Shown here piece after piece: positions 1-11,180 of a stretch of DNA of 64,000 bases (the stretch's first letter is position 1; every line of letters starts with the position of its first letter). Source of the stretch: Tolypeutes matacus (lineage: Eukaryota > Chordata > Mammalia > Cingulata > Chlamyphoridae); assembly GCA_026826555.1 (NCBI GenBank), contig JAKSZT010054001.1, positions 1,056,151-1,120,150 on the forward strand, read 5' to 3'. The notes under the pieces are model-generated. The model was given only the letters and a program-made list of their open reading frames with translations. It was not told the origin of the DNA and did not search any database. Made by a program: the position numbers and the translations under genes.

Positions 1-172
1 TATGTAAATAAAGTTTAATTTAAACACAGGTGTGCTCATTCATTTAAATACTTATTAGGGCTGATTTTGTTCTACAATGGCAGAGTTGAGTAGCTGTGAC
101 AAAGACTGTACTGCCGACAAAGCACAAAATATTTACTTCCTGACCCTTTATAGACAAAGTTTGTGGTCCCTG
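1..172 (-). mobile_element. Fragment of an ancient hAT-type DNA transposon
   Basis: The segment carries words typical of a common mammalian non-autonomous hAT element (…ggcagagttgagtagctg…, …aaaatatttact…, and a right end …gtttgtggtccctg). The known terminal inverted repeat begins CAGGGGTCGGCA, and its complement fits the right end here. The left end lies outside the window. The exact subfamily is not assigned. It is non-coding. Confidence 0.6.
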
Positions 173-179
173 CTCTATA

Positions 180-347
180 CAGGGATTCCCAAAGTGTGGT
201 CCCCAGACCAGCAGTATCAACATCATTTGGGAACTTGTTAGAAATGCAAATTCTAGAATCAGAAATTCTGGGGATGGAGCCCAGAAATCTTTGTTTCAGT
301 AAGCTCTTCAGGTGATTTGGAAACACACCAAAGTTTGAGAATTCCTG
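180..347 (-). mobile_element. MER5A (hAT-Charlie MITE)
   Basis: This is a near full-length match to MER5A as I know it, in reverse orientation. It starts with a cagggattcccaaagtgtgg-like end, passes through the diagnostic gaaatgcaaattct and ggtgatttgg words, and ends …gtttgagaattcctg. The flanks ctctatac (173-180) and ctctatgt (348-355) agree at 6 of 8 bases, as expected for the 8-bp target duplication of hAT elements. It is non-autonomous and has no coding capacity. Confidence 0.85.
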
Positions 348-394
348 CTCTATGTTAACAATCTTAATTTTTTTTGAGGCTACAATGTGCTCAG

Positions 395-790
395 CCTTGG
401 CTGATAGATTACGATTAGGCTACCCAGACAATTTTGTCATCTGCTTTTCCAGATTCCCTTATAGATAAGCATGTCTACGCAATGGCTGGCCACTGAGATG
501 TAAGAGAACTCTGTTGAAGGTACTTCTGGAAAAGCCTTGACTTCACTGATAAAAATGACAGATCACTTTTCACCCCTTCTTTTGACCTATGATACTGACA
601 GACAGCCTGGTATCACAACTAATTTGTCTCCATAGGGCAAATAGCAATAAGCATAGAAGCCCAAAAGGTGGAAGAAAATGACAGAGCTGTAGCCTCAATG
701 ATACTGTTGAACATCTGAATCGAAGGTAGCTACCACCTACCTCCATCTTGAGACATGAAAAAAATATCAACTGCTATTTGTTTAGGCCAC
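395..790 (+). mobile_element. Ancient LTR-like repeat, first part (split by the 791-1179 LTR)
   Basis: The layout matches an old mammalian LTR family: a central 'ttctggaaaagcc' word, a leader toward 'acctacctccatcttgagac', and an end of the type 'gctatttgtttaggccact'. The sequence resumes after the inserted LTR with gccactgttagc near 1180 and fades by about 1215. A related copy lies near 56.25-56.65 kb. The family name is uncertain. Confidence 0.5.
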
Positions 791-1179
791 TGTACTAGTC
801 AGGGTTGTCCAAGGGAACAGAACCAGCAGGATGTGTGTATACATGTATTGGGAGATTTATTTTATGGAATTGGCTCACGTGACTGTGGGGGCTGGCAAAT
901 CCAAAACGTGTAGGGGAGACCAGCATGCGGGAAATTGCAGTAAGAGTTGATGCTTCAGTCTTGAGGCAAACTTTCTTCTCCTGGAAACCTCACTTGTTTG
1001 CTAAGTCCTTAAATTGATTGGATGAGACCCATCCACATTATTAAGGGTAATCGCCTTCATTTAAAGTCACCTGATTAGAGATGCTAATTCCATTTCTAAA
1101 ATACCTTCCTAACAACATTTAGGCCAGCCAACTAGATGCCATAAGCTAGCCAAGTTTACACATAAAATCAACGAATATA
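791..1179 (-). mobile_element. ERVL-type (MLT2-like) solo LTR
   Basis: On the minus strand this is a retroviral LTR of the MLT2 (ERVL) group. The plus strand starts with tgtactagtcagggttgtcc, the complement of the usual '…ccctgactaataca' LTR end. It contains the 'ttggatgagacccatccaca' word and ends with the complement of '…tatgtgtcaacttggc'. A perfect 5-bp target duplication, gccac, lies at 786-790 and 1180-1184. No internal viral sequence remains, so this is a solo LTR. Confidence 0.85.
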
Positions 1180-1215
1180 GCCACTGTTAGCTATATAATT
1201 AGCATAGAAACCTGT

Positions 1216-1465
1216 AAGTTATTTTCAACATTTTTAGAAAGTAAAATTGCAGAAAGCAAACTTGGCCTTGAGTGGGCACTAGAAACTATGTAAGAGGTCA
1301 AGTTCACTTGCTTTGGGCTGGAATTGTATCAATTCACTCTGTTAACAGTACTCATTTCATTTTATTTAGAAGTTATGTTTGGCGGCAGCTGACAGCAAAG
1401 GAATTTTAGGGAAGTAGTAATTCTATCTAAGCATTAATGAACCCTTGTCAAATGCATGCCATTTG
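1216..1465. other. Unassigned non-coding stretch
   Basis: No repeat family, open frame or motif is recognised between the old LTR remnant and the MIR. Confidence 0.5.
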
Positions 1466-1615
1466 TCTACGTGACTTTATATACATCTTACCATAATCCC
1501 ATTTTCCAGATGGGGAAACTGAGGTAAATTAAGATAGGTAATTTTTTCAGTTGGTAAGCTATGCATATTAATCCAAGGAGTCTGATTTCAGATCCCATTC
1601 TCCCAACCACTGTCA
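1466..1615 (-). mobile_element. MIR SINE fragment
   Basis: It contains the reverse form of the MIR core: cattttccagatggggaaac, tgaggtaaattaag, and a later 'cagatcccattctcccaacc'. MIR is an ancient tRNA-derived SINE mobilised by L2. Confidence 0.75.
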
Positions 1616-2714
1616 ATGTTAAATTGCCTTTTCATTTAAATTGTGTACCCAATTCCATGCTTTCAGAACTTGAGAGAAAAGAAAAACATTCGCCATGATG
1701 TTACGTACAAAGTTTTTAAAAGGTACAATAGTGCAGCAAATGTGTAGATCAAGAGGAAAACGCCACTGTCAGGGTTTTATGGTGAAGAATCTGGAAATTT
1801 CTAAACTGAGACAGCTTAGTAAATACTGGCTGGAATCTCAAAGTATGTTCATCTGCCTTTCAACTTAGCAAGAATTACAGCTGCAGTAATTAAAGAGGAA
1901 AGATTCCTTCGGTCTTAAAAGTGGGCTTCACACAGTCAATGTCACTGGAGAAAACTGCTCAGATAAGGCAATGTGTGTGTATATGCTATTTTCTTTAAAT
2001 TCCTTATTCTGACTTTTTTCCATGAGTATCTACATCCATTTTGTCTTTCCCAAATGCTTCCCTTTAAATTTCTGGAAGTGTAGGTGTGCAAGATGGAGTC
2101 TTAGACAGGAGCTCCCTCACCAAGATGGTGCCCTTCAGAGAGCCCAGAGCACCCCCTTTGTGTCTACAGGTTGAGAAATGTCTCTCAGTAGATCTCCCAG
2201 CCTCTTATGACCACAGAGCATGAGAATAGAAATGCTAATGTGGCATTATGAGTGAGAGGTAAGGACTGTCCCGCCTTTGTGGACAGGAGGCCTTTTGGGG
2301 TGATTGAAATGTGTGCATACTGTAGAGCAAATGCCATCAGCAGATGTTCCCACAGTCAGCACTCAGAGAGAGCTTAGGCACTGGTGAGCCTTTTTTCTAT
2401 GCCCAGTTTTGAAAGACAACTTGACATTCTTATAATGCCATGCAAATGTATTCCCTTCTACAAAGCCGGTGATTACTCAGACTCCCAAGACAAGCCACAC
2501 ATATCTTAATAAATCGAGACTACAGATTAAACAATTTAGAAAAGAATGGTCTTTCACTGAGGGAGAAGCCATGGTTTGTGTCCTTCAGTATACAAGGGTA
2601 AGTGTTTAAATTATCTTCATTTAGCATTCAACCCAGACAAATGTGGGTGACAGTGGCATTCTTGTTGCTCCCAAACTATACCATACCCCACCATCCCACT
2701 CCTCTGCTGTCAAA
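1616..2714. other. Unassigned, mostly unique non-coding DNA
   Basis: There is no recognisable repeat or coding frame. The part from 2080 to 2400 is slightly richer in G and C than its surroundings. Nothing supports a gene. Confidence 0.5.
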
Positions 2715-3160
2715 GTGCTACTCATTCCGAAACACCCAAATCAAATGTTGTCTTCTCTATGAAGCTTTTCTTGATTCCCACGCCCCATTCCAAGCAGAAC
2801 TCATTACACCCTCTTTGCTGATCTGGGGCCACTTTATTTGGATCTCTGTGGTTGTATAAACATAATTTGAGTTATGAGCTGTGGCTGTGACTATTTCCCC
2901 CCTATCCTCCTTTTCCCAATTATGAGCACTAAAAGGACACATATCATGTCTTATAACTCATAATGACCCCCTCCTTTTTGGTCTAGCTTAGTACCACGTA
3001 TGGCTAGGCAGACTGTAATCGCACGACTCTCTGGGCTACTATTCGTATCAAAGGCTATGTGAACGACAACTTGCAGAATTGTGCAACATAGAGACATTTT
3101 CTGAGTGCCTACCTAGAATAGAGGAGATGCTAACTAAATGCTTATTAAGTTGCAAAATGG
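2715..3160 (+). mobile_element. L2 LINE 3' end
   Basis: This is a typical L2 3' region in sense orientation: 'tctatgaagcttttcttgat', then 'actcattacaccctc', then 'atcatgtcttataac' and 'agcttagtacca'. It ends in a run related to 'aaatgcttattaagtt'. The ORF on the plus strand at 2602-2859 is the degraded L2 reading, not a gene. Confidence 0.7.
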
Positions 3161-3835
3161 CATCCTAGTTGGTGTAGGGGTAGGAAAGAGGAAGAGAATA
3201 ATTTAGTTCATAATCATGTGAACTAGCCATAAGTTTCAGCTCCTTTCAATGGAGTTTCTATCAGTTTACCTGATCATTGCTAATCAGGTGTTTCTGGCAT
3301 GTGGTTTGAAGAGAAATAGTGTTTTTTGTTGCAGATGTCAGTAAAAAAAGAATTTTAAAGCTTCAGTTGATGCAAACTGCCTGCTTAACATGAGGCCACA
3401 GGTAGATGGTGACAGACAAGCTTTACATCCTTTACTTGCAATCAATTTGTTCCTCACTGTGATTCTAAGCATTAACCTTGTTTTATCAAACCCCTGGAGT
3501 GTGGGGCTGGGAAGACAAGAGCATGCACAGTGGAAGCTAAGATCAGCCAGAATAGCTAATGAACCACCAGATTTGATCTTTAGGGGAACAGAAAAAAATG
3601 GCCTTGGTATGGAAAATAAAACACAAAAGGATTCATTTTCTTGGTAACCTGACTATGCCTTGCTTTGCTGTTGACACAGTCTAGTGCAATGCCTGTTTGC
3701 TCAGGTTTTCTGCCCCAGCAGAAGATATATGGGATGGCAAGATGGGGATTCAATTTTCAGCTGTTTTCGTATTTACTCCCATATGTTACTCGTGTTCCTA
3801 AGGAAGATAATACAATGGATACCAAATAAGCAAAA

Positions 3836-3873
3836 AATAATAATAATAATAATAATAATAAAATAAAATAAAA
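3836..3873. repeat. (AAT)n / (AAAAT)n microsatellite
   Basis: About nine AAT units are followed by AAAAT units. The tract is directly visible. Confidence 0.95.
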
Positions 3874-4208
3874 CCAAGAGAAGGCTATAGGAGTATGGCC
3901 TATGAATAGAAAAAGTGGGGAATGGGATAGTATTGGAAGATCCATTCTTAAATTTGTTGTTTTTCTTCTAAATGTTTGTAACATTATGAACCAGAAGAGG
4001 CAATGCAATCACAAAGGTATACTGACAGAAACAAAAGAGCTCTTATGTCAACACCACAAGCCTTCCTCAGAAGTTTGCCATTTTGTCTGTTATCTTCAGT
4101 GATGCCCTAGAGATCATATACTGTATATTTGTCATTACTATTTTATCTTATGTAAAAATTTTTATCTTATATATAATTTTGCTACTATATTTGGTATTAT
4201 AAAAGGAT

Positions 4209-4243
4209 GTGACTCCCACATTCCTGAAGTATATGGGAGTCAC
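4209..4243. repeat. 10-bp perfect inverted repeat, 15-nt loop
   Basis: Left arm gtgactccca (4209-4218), loop of 15 bases, right arm tgggagtcac (4234-4243). Function unknown. Confidence 0.9.
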
Positions 4244-4595
4244 GTTTACTGGAGTACCATCTAAGCCAATTTAACTTCTGAGTTCAAATTGGAGCAAAAA
4301 GATGTATCTAGGGGATCTAAAAGCTGGGAAAGATTTAATAGTGCACTAAGAATATTTCTGAGGAAATGATGAACCAAACAAAATATTTAAGTTATAACTA
4401 AAAATAATTCAGTGGATTTAAAAAAATATTTCACTCATGTTTTTTCAATACAATAAATTATTAAAAATCATATAAAAACACCCCAGAATCTCACTACTCA
4501 GATTGCTGCTTTTGACCATCAAAATAAAAGAAATGTATACTTGATTAAAAAATAATCAAATGAACAAGGACATATCAAGGGAGCAGCTGCTACGC

Positions 4596-4782
4596 CAGCC
4601 TTCCTCAAAGTGTGGTTCCCACACCAGTAGCATCAGCATTACCTGGGAACATGATAGAAATGCAAATTCTTGAGTCCTACCCTAGACCTATGGAATCAGA
4701 AACTCTGAGGGAGGTACCCAGCAAGGTGGGTTTTACCAAACCCTCCAGATGATTTTGACGCATAAAAGTTTGAGAAAACTAT
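4596..4782 (-). mobile_element. MER5A (hAT-Charlie MITE)
   Basis: This is a second MER5A copy in the same orientation as the one at 180-347. It runs from cagccttcctcaaagtgtgg through 'agaaatgcaaattcttgag' and 'gaatcagaaactctg' to 'gtttgagaaaact'. Confidence 0.85.
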
Positions 4783-4799
4783 TTGGCACAAAGGCAGAG

Positions 4800-6345
4800 T
4801 TCAGTTTCTTATGTTTTTCCAGGTATATTCTAAGCATACACATACACACGTACATATTTCTTTATGCGAAGGAACCACTTTATACCTGCTGTTGTAATGG
4901 TTAATTGTTTAAATGCTGTCATTTACCTGGGAGGCCTTTCTTTCCATAGCTTCACGTAGAGATTCACTACATGGCTTAAAAGACTATATAACCTTTTATT
5001 GGATTAAAATGCCATAATGGTTCAACCAGGTCCCTTACGAGAGATACTCAGGGTATATTCAGTTTGGTTTGTTGGATTTACAGTGAAAATTCTTACTGGT
5101 ACATCTTGGCAAACATGCATGAGTGTGTATTGAATTAATTCCTAGCATAGGTGATACACGGTTACAAGGAAATGTATATTTTACATTTTGATGCACATCA
5201 CCTAAACTTCTGACAAAAAAAGTTATGCAAATGTACATTGCGAGCAACAGCTTATTAACAGGGACTATTTTCATGGCTTCTCATTGGCACCAGATAGTAT
5301 CAAACGCATTTTAAGTGCTATAAATCTGATGAAAACATGGCATCTCATTGCTGTTTTATTTGCATTTCTTTAATTATGACTGGGAATAGCCACCTTCTTA
5401 TATCTTTCTTGACCATTAGTATTTCTTTTCTAGAGTCCTGCCCATTTTCCCTTGGGATAAGCATCTTTTGTCATTGATTTTGTGTCAAGTTTTATAAGTT
5501 AAGAAAATCAGTCTTGGTCTGTCACATGTGTCTACTGTATTTTTTTTTTCCTAGTTCAAATTTTTAATTGGTTATAACCTTATAAATGTGTCAATGTTTC
5601 CCTTTTTTGGTTTCTGCATATTGAATCCTTCATGGAGAGACCATCCATGTATTACAAAATTCTAAATAAATTCACTCATGTTTTCCCCATTTTTTCATAG
5701 TTTAATTTTTACTTTCCCTAATTTATTATGGTAAAATCAATGAGATTAGTGTCCAATTTTTGTGTTTTCAGAGAGTTATTTTGTTGACCCAATGCCACTT
5801 AGGATCTAAGCACTCTTTTCCCAATGATGTGAATGCACCATTAACTTTGGCTCTGGAATTGGGGGACTTTCTCTTATGTTCTCTTTGTTCTCCAATGTCA
5901 AGCCATTTTAGTGAATACACCTTCGTTAACCATTCCTATACCTAAAAGGGTTACTTTCATCCCATTCATTCTTCTTTTTGGAAATTTCCTGCATTTTTCA
6001 CGTGATTATATTTTATGGTGAAATAGATATCACGTCGTCAAGTACAGAAATACATTTGGATGGAATTTACAGTTTAATAACTAGAGCTTTGCCAATGTAC
6101 ATTATTGTGCTTTCTTGTAAAAGAATACATATGTCTCTAATTTTACTAAAGTCTCCTCTTATGTAACATTAGAGCTTCAAGTTTTCTTTATATAGGACCT
6201 TCACATTTATAGTTAAGCTTAACACTAAGTATTTTATTTTACTTTTTAAAAAAATTGCTACTTAATCGTATAAAAAGGCTACTTGTTTTCATATCATTCT
6301 CTGTGTGTTTATTTGCTTTTCTGATATCTGTAATGAATTCTTAAA
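4800..6345 (-). mobile_element. Old L1 LINE, 3' UTR and 3' end of ORF2, antisense
   Basis: Read on the minus strand this is the 3' part of an old (L1M-type) element. Plus-strand landmarks include 'cataatggttcaacc' (near 5020), 'gcatctcattgctg' with 'atttgcatttctttaat' (5340-5375), 'cctgcccatttt', and 'tatataggaccttcaca' with 'taagtattttatttt' (6190-6245). These follow the order expected for an antisense L1 3' half. It is heavily mutated and has no intact frame. Further pieces of what may be the same element lie at 7040-8550. Confidence 0.75.
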
Positions 6346-7039
6346 AGAAAGAAAGAAAATGCTTGCACATCTAATTGTTAACTGAAAACAGACAGGAAAA
6401 GACTTTGTTGAGAACATATTTTCAACTTATTTTTTAGAATTGCCAACAAGAGACAATGTCTCCTTTACTTCATAGTAGCACATGACTTCTAACATGATTG
6501 CCATGGCCTAGCTTGGTCAACCACTATGGCAGCTAAACTTTGTTTAGACAAAATTGATCATTTAAAAAATACTACCCTATAAATAAAAACATAGGAAAAT
6601 TTGTTACCATGTAGAATATTCCAAAGAATAAAATGTTTATTTTAAAGAAATTTCCACATATGAAATTCCAAAACTGCCCTGGCCAATGGATTGAACTTCA
6701 AAGTAAAGAAGTTAGAAGAACTGAATATATGTATTTCTTTTGAAATAAAAAAACAGGTGACAACAAAGAACACAATGTTTTTTTAAAGTAGAATTGGTTA
6801 CTCTGTGTACTGTTTTTAAGAAAAACAAAAATTTAAAATGAAAAGCATAAATATGCACATTAAAAATAATAATGGGGCAATAACATATACAGAGGAAATA
6901 AAATTAATAATAAAATAATATTTTATAAAGCCCATATATCTATATGGAGCACCTATTTTCTAGGAACAGTTAAAATTGACCTAAGAGAAAAGATCAAAAG
7001 CCAAAGCTGATAAATATTACAGTCACTTTAATATATTAG
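6346..7039. other. Unassigned AT-rich block between two antisense L1 pieces
   Basis: No family is recognised. It may be an insertion into the L1 or a much-decayed part of it. Confidence 0.4.
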
Positions 7040-8550
7040 CTAACTGTTTTAATAAATTTTCCATTTGATTCTATTAGTTTTACTAGGTATACAATCATAT
7101 AAATAACAACTACTAATAATTTTGTCTCATCCTTAACAATACTCACACTTTTTATTTTCATTTTTCATGTTGAGTTTTATGTGCTGATATTTCTAGAATA
7201 ATGTTAATAGTGGTTAAATTTTAATAAGATTCTCAAACTTAATATCACTGTAAAACTTTTTATGTTTTACCATTAAACATCATGCTGGATACTTGTTTGA
7301 GAAATATATAGTCTTGGTTAATGGCATAATATTCTTTTTTTAAAAAGTTTATAACAACTGGATATGTTTTCTCCATCAGACTAGAAAGTATACTTATTAA
7401 TTTACCAAGAGACAATATTAAGAAAACACAAGCTCCTTAATACACTCTTCTAAGAAGTATGTATGGCTAATGCTGTTTTTTTTGTTTTGTTTCATTTAGT
7501 TTTTTGTTTGTTTGTTTTATTATAGCACTAACTTAATTTTTTAAATAAACTTTATTTTTAGAGACCTTTTAGATTTATATATTTTTAATATACCACTAAT
7601 TTCTTTGTAACATTTAATATTTTTCCCATTAGTAAGACTTATCTAGAATATTGTGTTTTGTGTCATCTCTACCAGACTTGTATTTAGATGTTATGTTGTC
7701 TTTGTACAAGGATTTGCAAGATTGCATTCTTTCTCTATGCTTTGGAAAAGCTTCAATAAGTTATAAATTAGAATTTTTGGAAAGTTTGGTAAAAAAAATT
7801 TTTTTTTTTTTTTAATGATTATAGCTTTAATATAGTAAAGGGATCCAGATAAGAAGCCAAAAGAAGAGACATATAGGGTGACCTCTGAGAGAGTCTCCAA
7901 CGCAAGCTTCCATGTCCTCTCCATGTGGAGCCAGAACGCTTTACCCTCCCAGTACAGCAGCCATGTGTTTTCTTAAAATTTCCTTTTGAAACCATATGAG
8001 TTTAGAAATTTCTTTGTGCTATAATTTTTAAATAATTTTCTAAATAATTTTCATTGTTATTCATCAGGTAGTGTTTCATCTCTTTTCTGGGGTCACATTT
8101 CTTAACTATGTGGTTCCTATAAATTTGAGAATTTCAAATATATTTCATAGAAATTTATAAAGTACTATGATTGTTCTTTTAATTTCCAATATAATTTATT
8201 TCCTTGATGTCATCTTTAATGTTGTGTTTTTCTTCCTTTTGTACTTTGCTTTCCAAAAAAGTACCAAGAGATATTAACCTGAAAATCTGGTTCCATTTGC
8301 TAATCTATTATATTAATCTTTATCTTTATCTTTGCTGTCTTCTTCTTTTCAGTCTTTAGATTTATTCAGTTATTCCATTTTCAACTTTTTTACTTAGATG
8401 TTGAATAGCTCTTCATGGCCCAGGGCATGTCTGGAACTTCATTTTGGGAACTCTCTTTATAATCTGCACTATGTTCTTCTAAATTATCTAAATGGTGGCA
8501 ATTCTTTCTCCTTTATGTTCATGCTGTAACGTAAAAAAAAATTGGCTGAA
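7040..8550 (-). mobile_element. Old L1 ORF2 (reverse transcriptase region), antisense, interrupted
   Basis: Words match the antisense reverse transcriptase part of L1 in the expected order. 'ttttaccattaaacatcatg' with 'gctggatacttgtttgag' lies near 7265-7300, and the region around 8190-8260 reads like the upstream ORF2 part. The piece at 7800-7960, which starts with a T-run, does not look like L1 and may be an inserted element. The order and strand fit one L1 spanning 4.8-8.5 kb. Confidence 0.55.
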
Positions 8551-11180
8551 AATTATTTCAAAAGAAGCTTGTCTGATATGCTCGTTGACCAGCTTGGTCA
8601 TATGATTTTATGTCAAAAATCATGTGGCACTGTAATTAAATAAGGCATTATTTCTTGGGACCTCACATGCTGACTCTGAAGGCATTCCAAAAGATAAATT
8701 CAAAACATGTTTTCACCAAATATTATTCTTTAGAAGCTAACACTTCTTTTGAAGTGTAAGCACGTCTTTTGGTCATTTTAAAGCCTCAGTACCATGTAGT
8801 CAGATGCAAGTTCACTGTGGCCAGAAATCAGAAAGGCAGATAAATGAGGAACGAAAAGGGAGGACTTGACAAAGGCTGGGAAATCTGTGGTCTTCCTGAG
8901 CCAATCTTTTTCCATTCAGCCAAAAATGCAAAGTCATTCATTTCAAGGGGGAAAGTTGCTACATTTATTTAAAACCATTTCACAAAAAGGCAAAACAAAA
9001 ATCTCCTTTTCTAAACGAAGAATGAAGCACTTTGAATAAATACTTCAAAATAGAATGTGCTTTTGATAAAGGGTAGTGAAGAGAGGAACTCCAAAAAAAA
9101 AAAAAAAAAAAAAAATTGGTAAACACAATGTTTTTATGTATCCTTAATCCAAAGCTAGGGTTCAAACGCTTTCCTAAAATCCTTACATACTATAATTCTG
9201 CCATTTAATTTGAATAGTTAATGTCATTTACGAAAAAAGCAGTCACACTTCCTGGATAATTACTGTATATCTATTAGAACAAATCATGTCTACTTTAAAA
9301 ATGTACATTTATTCCATTCTCATTCTGTTAATGCATATCTGTTCCTTCATTATATCTGCTAAAATGTCAACCCTTCTATGTCTGGGAAATCAATAATTAA
9401 ATAGCTTTATGGTAATTACTTCCCAGTAACACATTTTTCTACCTTAACAACACAAACCAAATCCACTAACATCAAAATTACACAAATATATTGATGAGAA
9501 GGTTATCATGTGACAATGTAACTCAATTTGCAAACATTTTGAGTAACACATTAAACACTATCTCTTCATAAGAGGCAACAATCAGCAATTCCAGAGCAAC
9601 TCTCATGAATTTTGAAGCAACACTTTATATTTTCGTGGCTCTGGGAATTTGGCATCAGCCCGAAAACTTATAAAAAGCAAAAAAACAAAGCACAAAAGGA
9701 AACAAGAGTCTCATCAGTGACAAGAAAATGTGGCATTTCTCAAAAAATTTCCAGGTGTTTTCTAAGTGTTTAGTAAATCAGTCAATTTGTGTTTAAGTTA
9801 CTGGAAATGAAATGGAATTATCACTCCAGTGATTTTACTTAATGGCTAACACAGGTGACCATCCAGTCAAAGCAACTGGTCATGCACAAATGAGCTGCCA
9901 TAAAGATGAAAAGATCATAGAATTAGCCTCAAAGCCATTTCTGTGCCTTTGTTCACACAAGACAGAAGTGATCACATTTTTTTTTAAAGGAAATGTGACT
10001 ATGGTTTTGAAAAATTATATATGTATGTTTTTAAAGTCAATTCAGAAAACTAAAATATAATAAAAGTCATTACGCGCTCCCAGACTCAGAAATAACCAAT
10101 GCCGTCCTTGGGTAAACAGCATTTGATACAGCCCCTTGGGCTGCTGCACGGGAGAAAAGGTTTAACATGAATTCAAGTGATGAAAAATTTAAACTGAAGG
10201 ACTTGCTGAACTTCATATAATGTTTCCATAGCAGAAGAATTTTATTTCCTAAAATTATTCTGAAAATTAAAAAAAAAAAAAAGGAAAAAAGGCTTAAAAC
10301 ATTCAAAGAGTTGGAGTTAATATGTGCTTTTTAAAGCTGTTTCAACAGTAGAAAATATTTCTTTATTCCTATCATGAGACATATAGAAATTAGCATAGTT
10401 ATACTTAGTTTTCCAACCTCACTTTTTTTTTGGTTAGGTATAATTTACTGTGAAGACTTAAGCTATTTATATCAAGTGTAACTATAATCCCCACTGTTGT
10501 TTTATCTTCATTCAATATTTACATCTATTTATTGAGTGACAACTGTCCCTTTACCTTTTCTATACCTTTATTCCAGAGATTGAAGCTCTATTGGTTGGCT
10601 GAATTTCATATTCTTGTGTCCCCATCTCTGTCTCATTAAGAATAGTACAAGAGTACTTTATTCCCTCAATACTTGCATAGTTGAGATATGTTTGTTGGCC
10701 CTATATTCAAAGGACCAGGTAGATGTTATCTTTTTCCATCATAATAACTTTCCATTCTAATCTTGTAGACATTTCCCAACTATCTTCTTTCATCAACACC
10801 ATATGAAGTACTGCATCTAACTTATTTGTTCTGTTTATGCAGAAATGTGATATTTTTTTCTTTATTTTTACCATACTTCAATATTACAAATTGCTGCTAT
10901 TAATAATTTTTACGAAAATTTCCCAGCACACTGTATATCTTCTTTTCTTACACATTGGGACCTTCTTTCAAGTCACATTTTCTCATTCTATTTTTAAATA
11001 CTTGCACCCCCCTCCCTTTTTCATGTGGTCTCTGTGATATCAATTTTATATATATATATATAATCCCTTGACTATTTTCTATATGTATCTTCTAATCTAG
11101 AATTATTTGACTTTGCTGGGTTTTTTATATTGCTAAACTTTGCTCAATTTATCTCTCTGTTCATCTAACTTTTTCTTTCT
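8551..11180. other. Unassigned non-coding DNA
   Basis: No confident repeat or gene call. It contains a run of about 23 A (9093-9115), an A-run near 10268-10282 and a (TA)n tract at 11047-11063. The open frames in it (the longest is 78 codons on the minus strand at 10070-10306) are short and low-complexity at one end. Confidence 0.45.

Larger units (their letters stand above)
3161..4595. other. Unassigned AT-rich stretch
   Basis: Short open frames at 3390-3647 and 3902-4102 show no known domain and no splice context that I can defend. The stretch includes an AAT microsatellite and a small hairpin, listed separately. Confidence 0.45.

Noticed and set aside
9036..9115. AATAAA followed by a run of about 23 A, as in a processed pseudogene
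   Set aside because: The signal lies more than 50 bases from the A-run, no coding similarity is visible upstream, and no flanking duplication was found.
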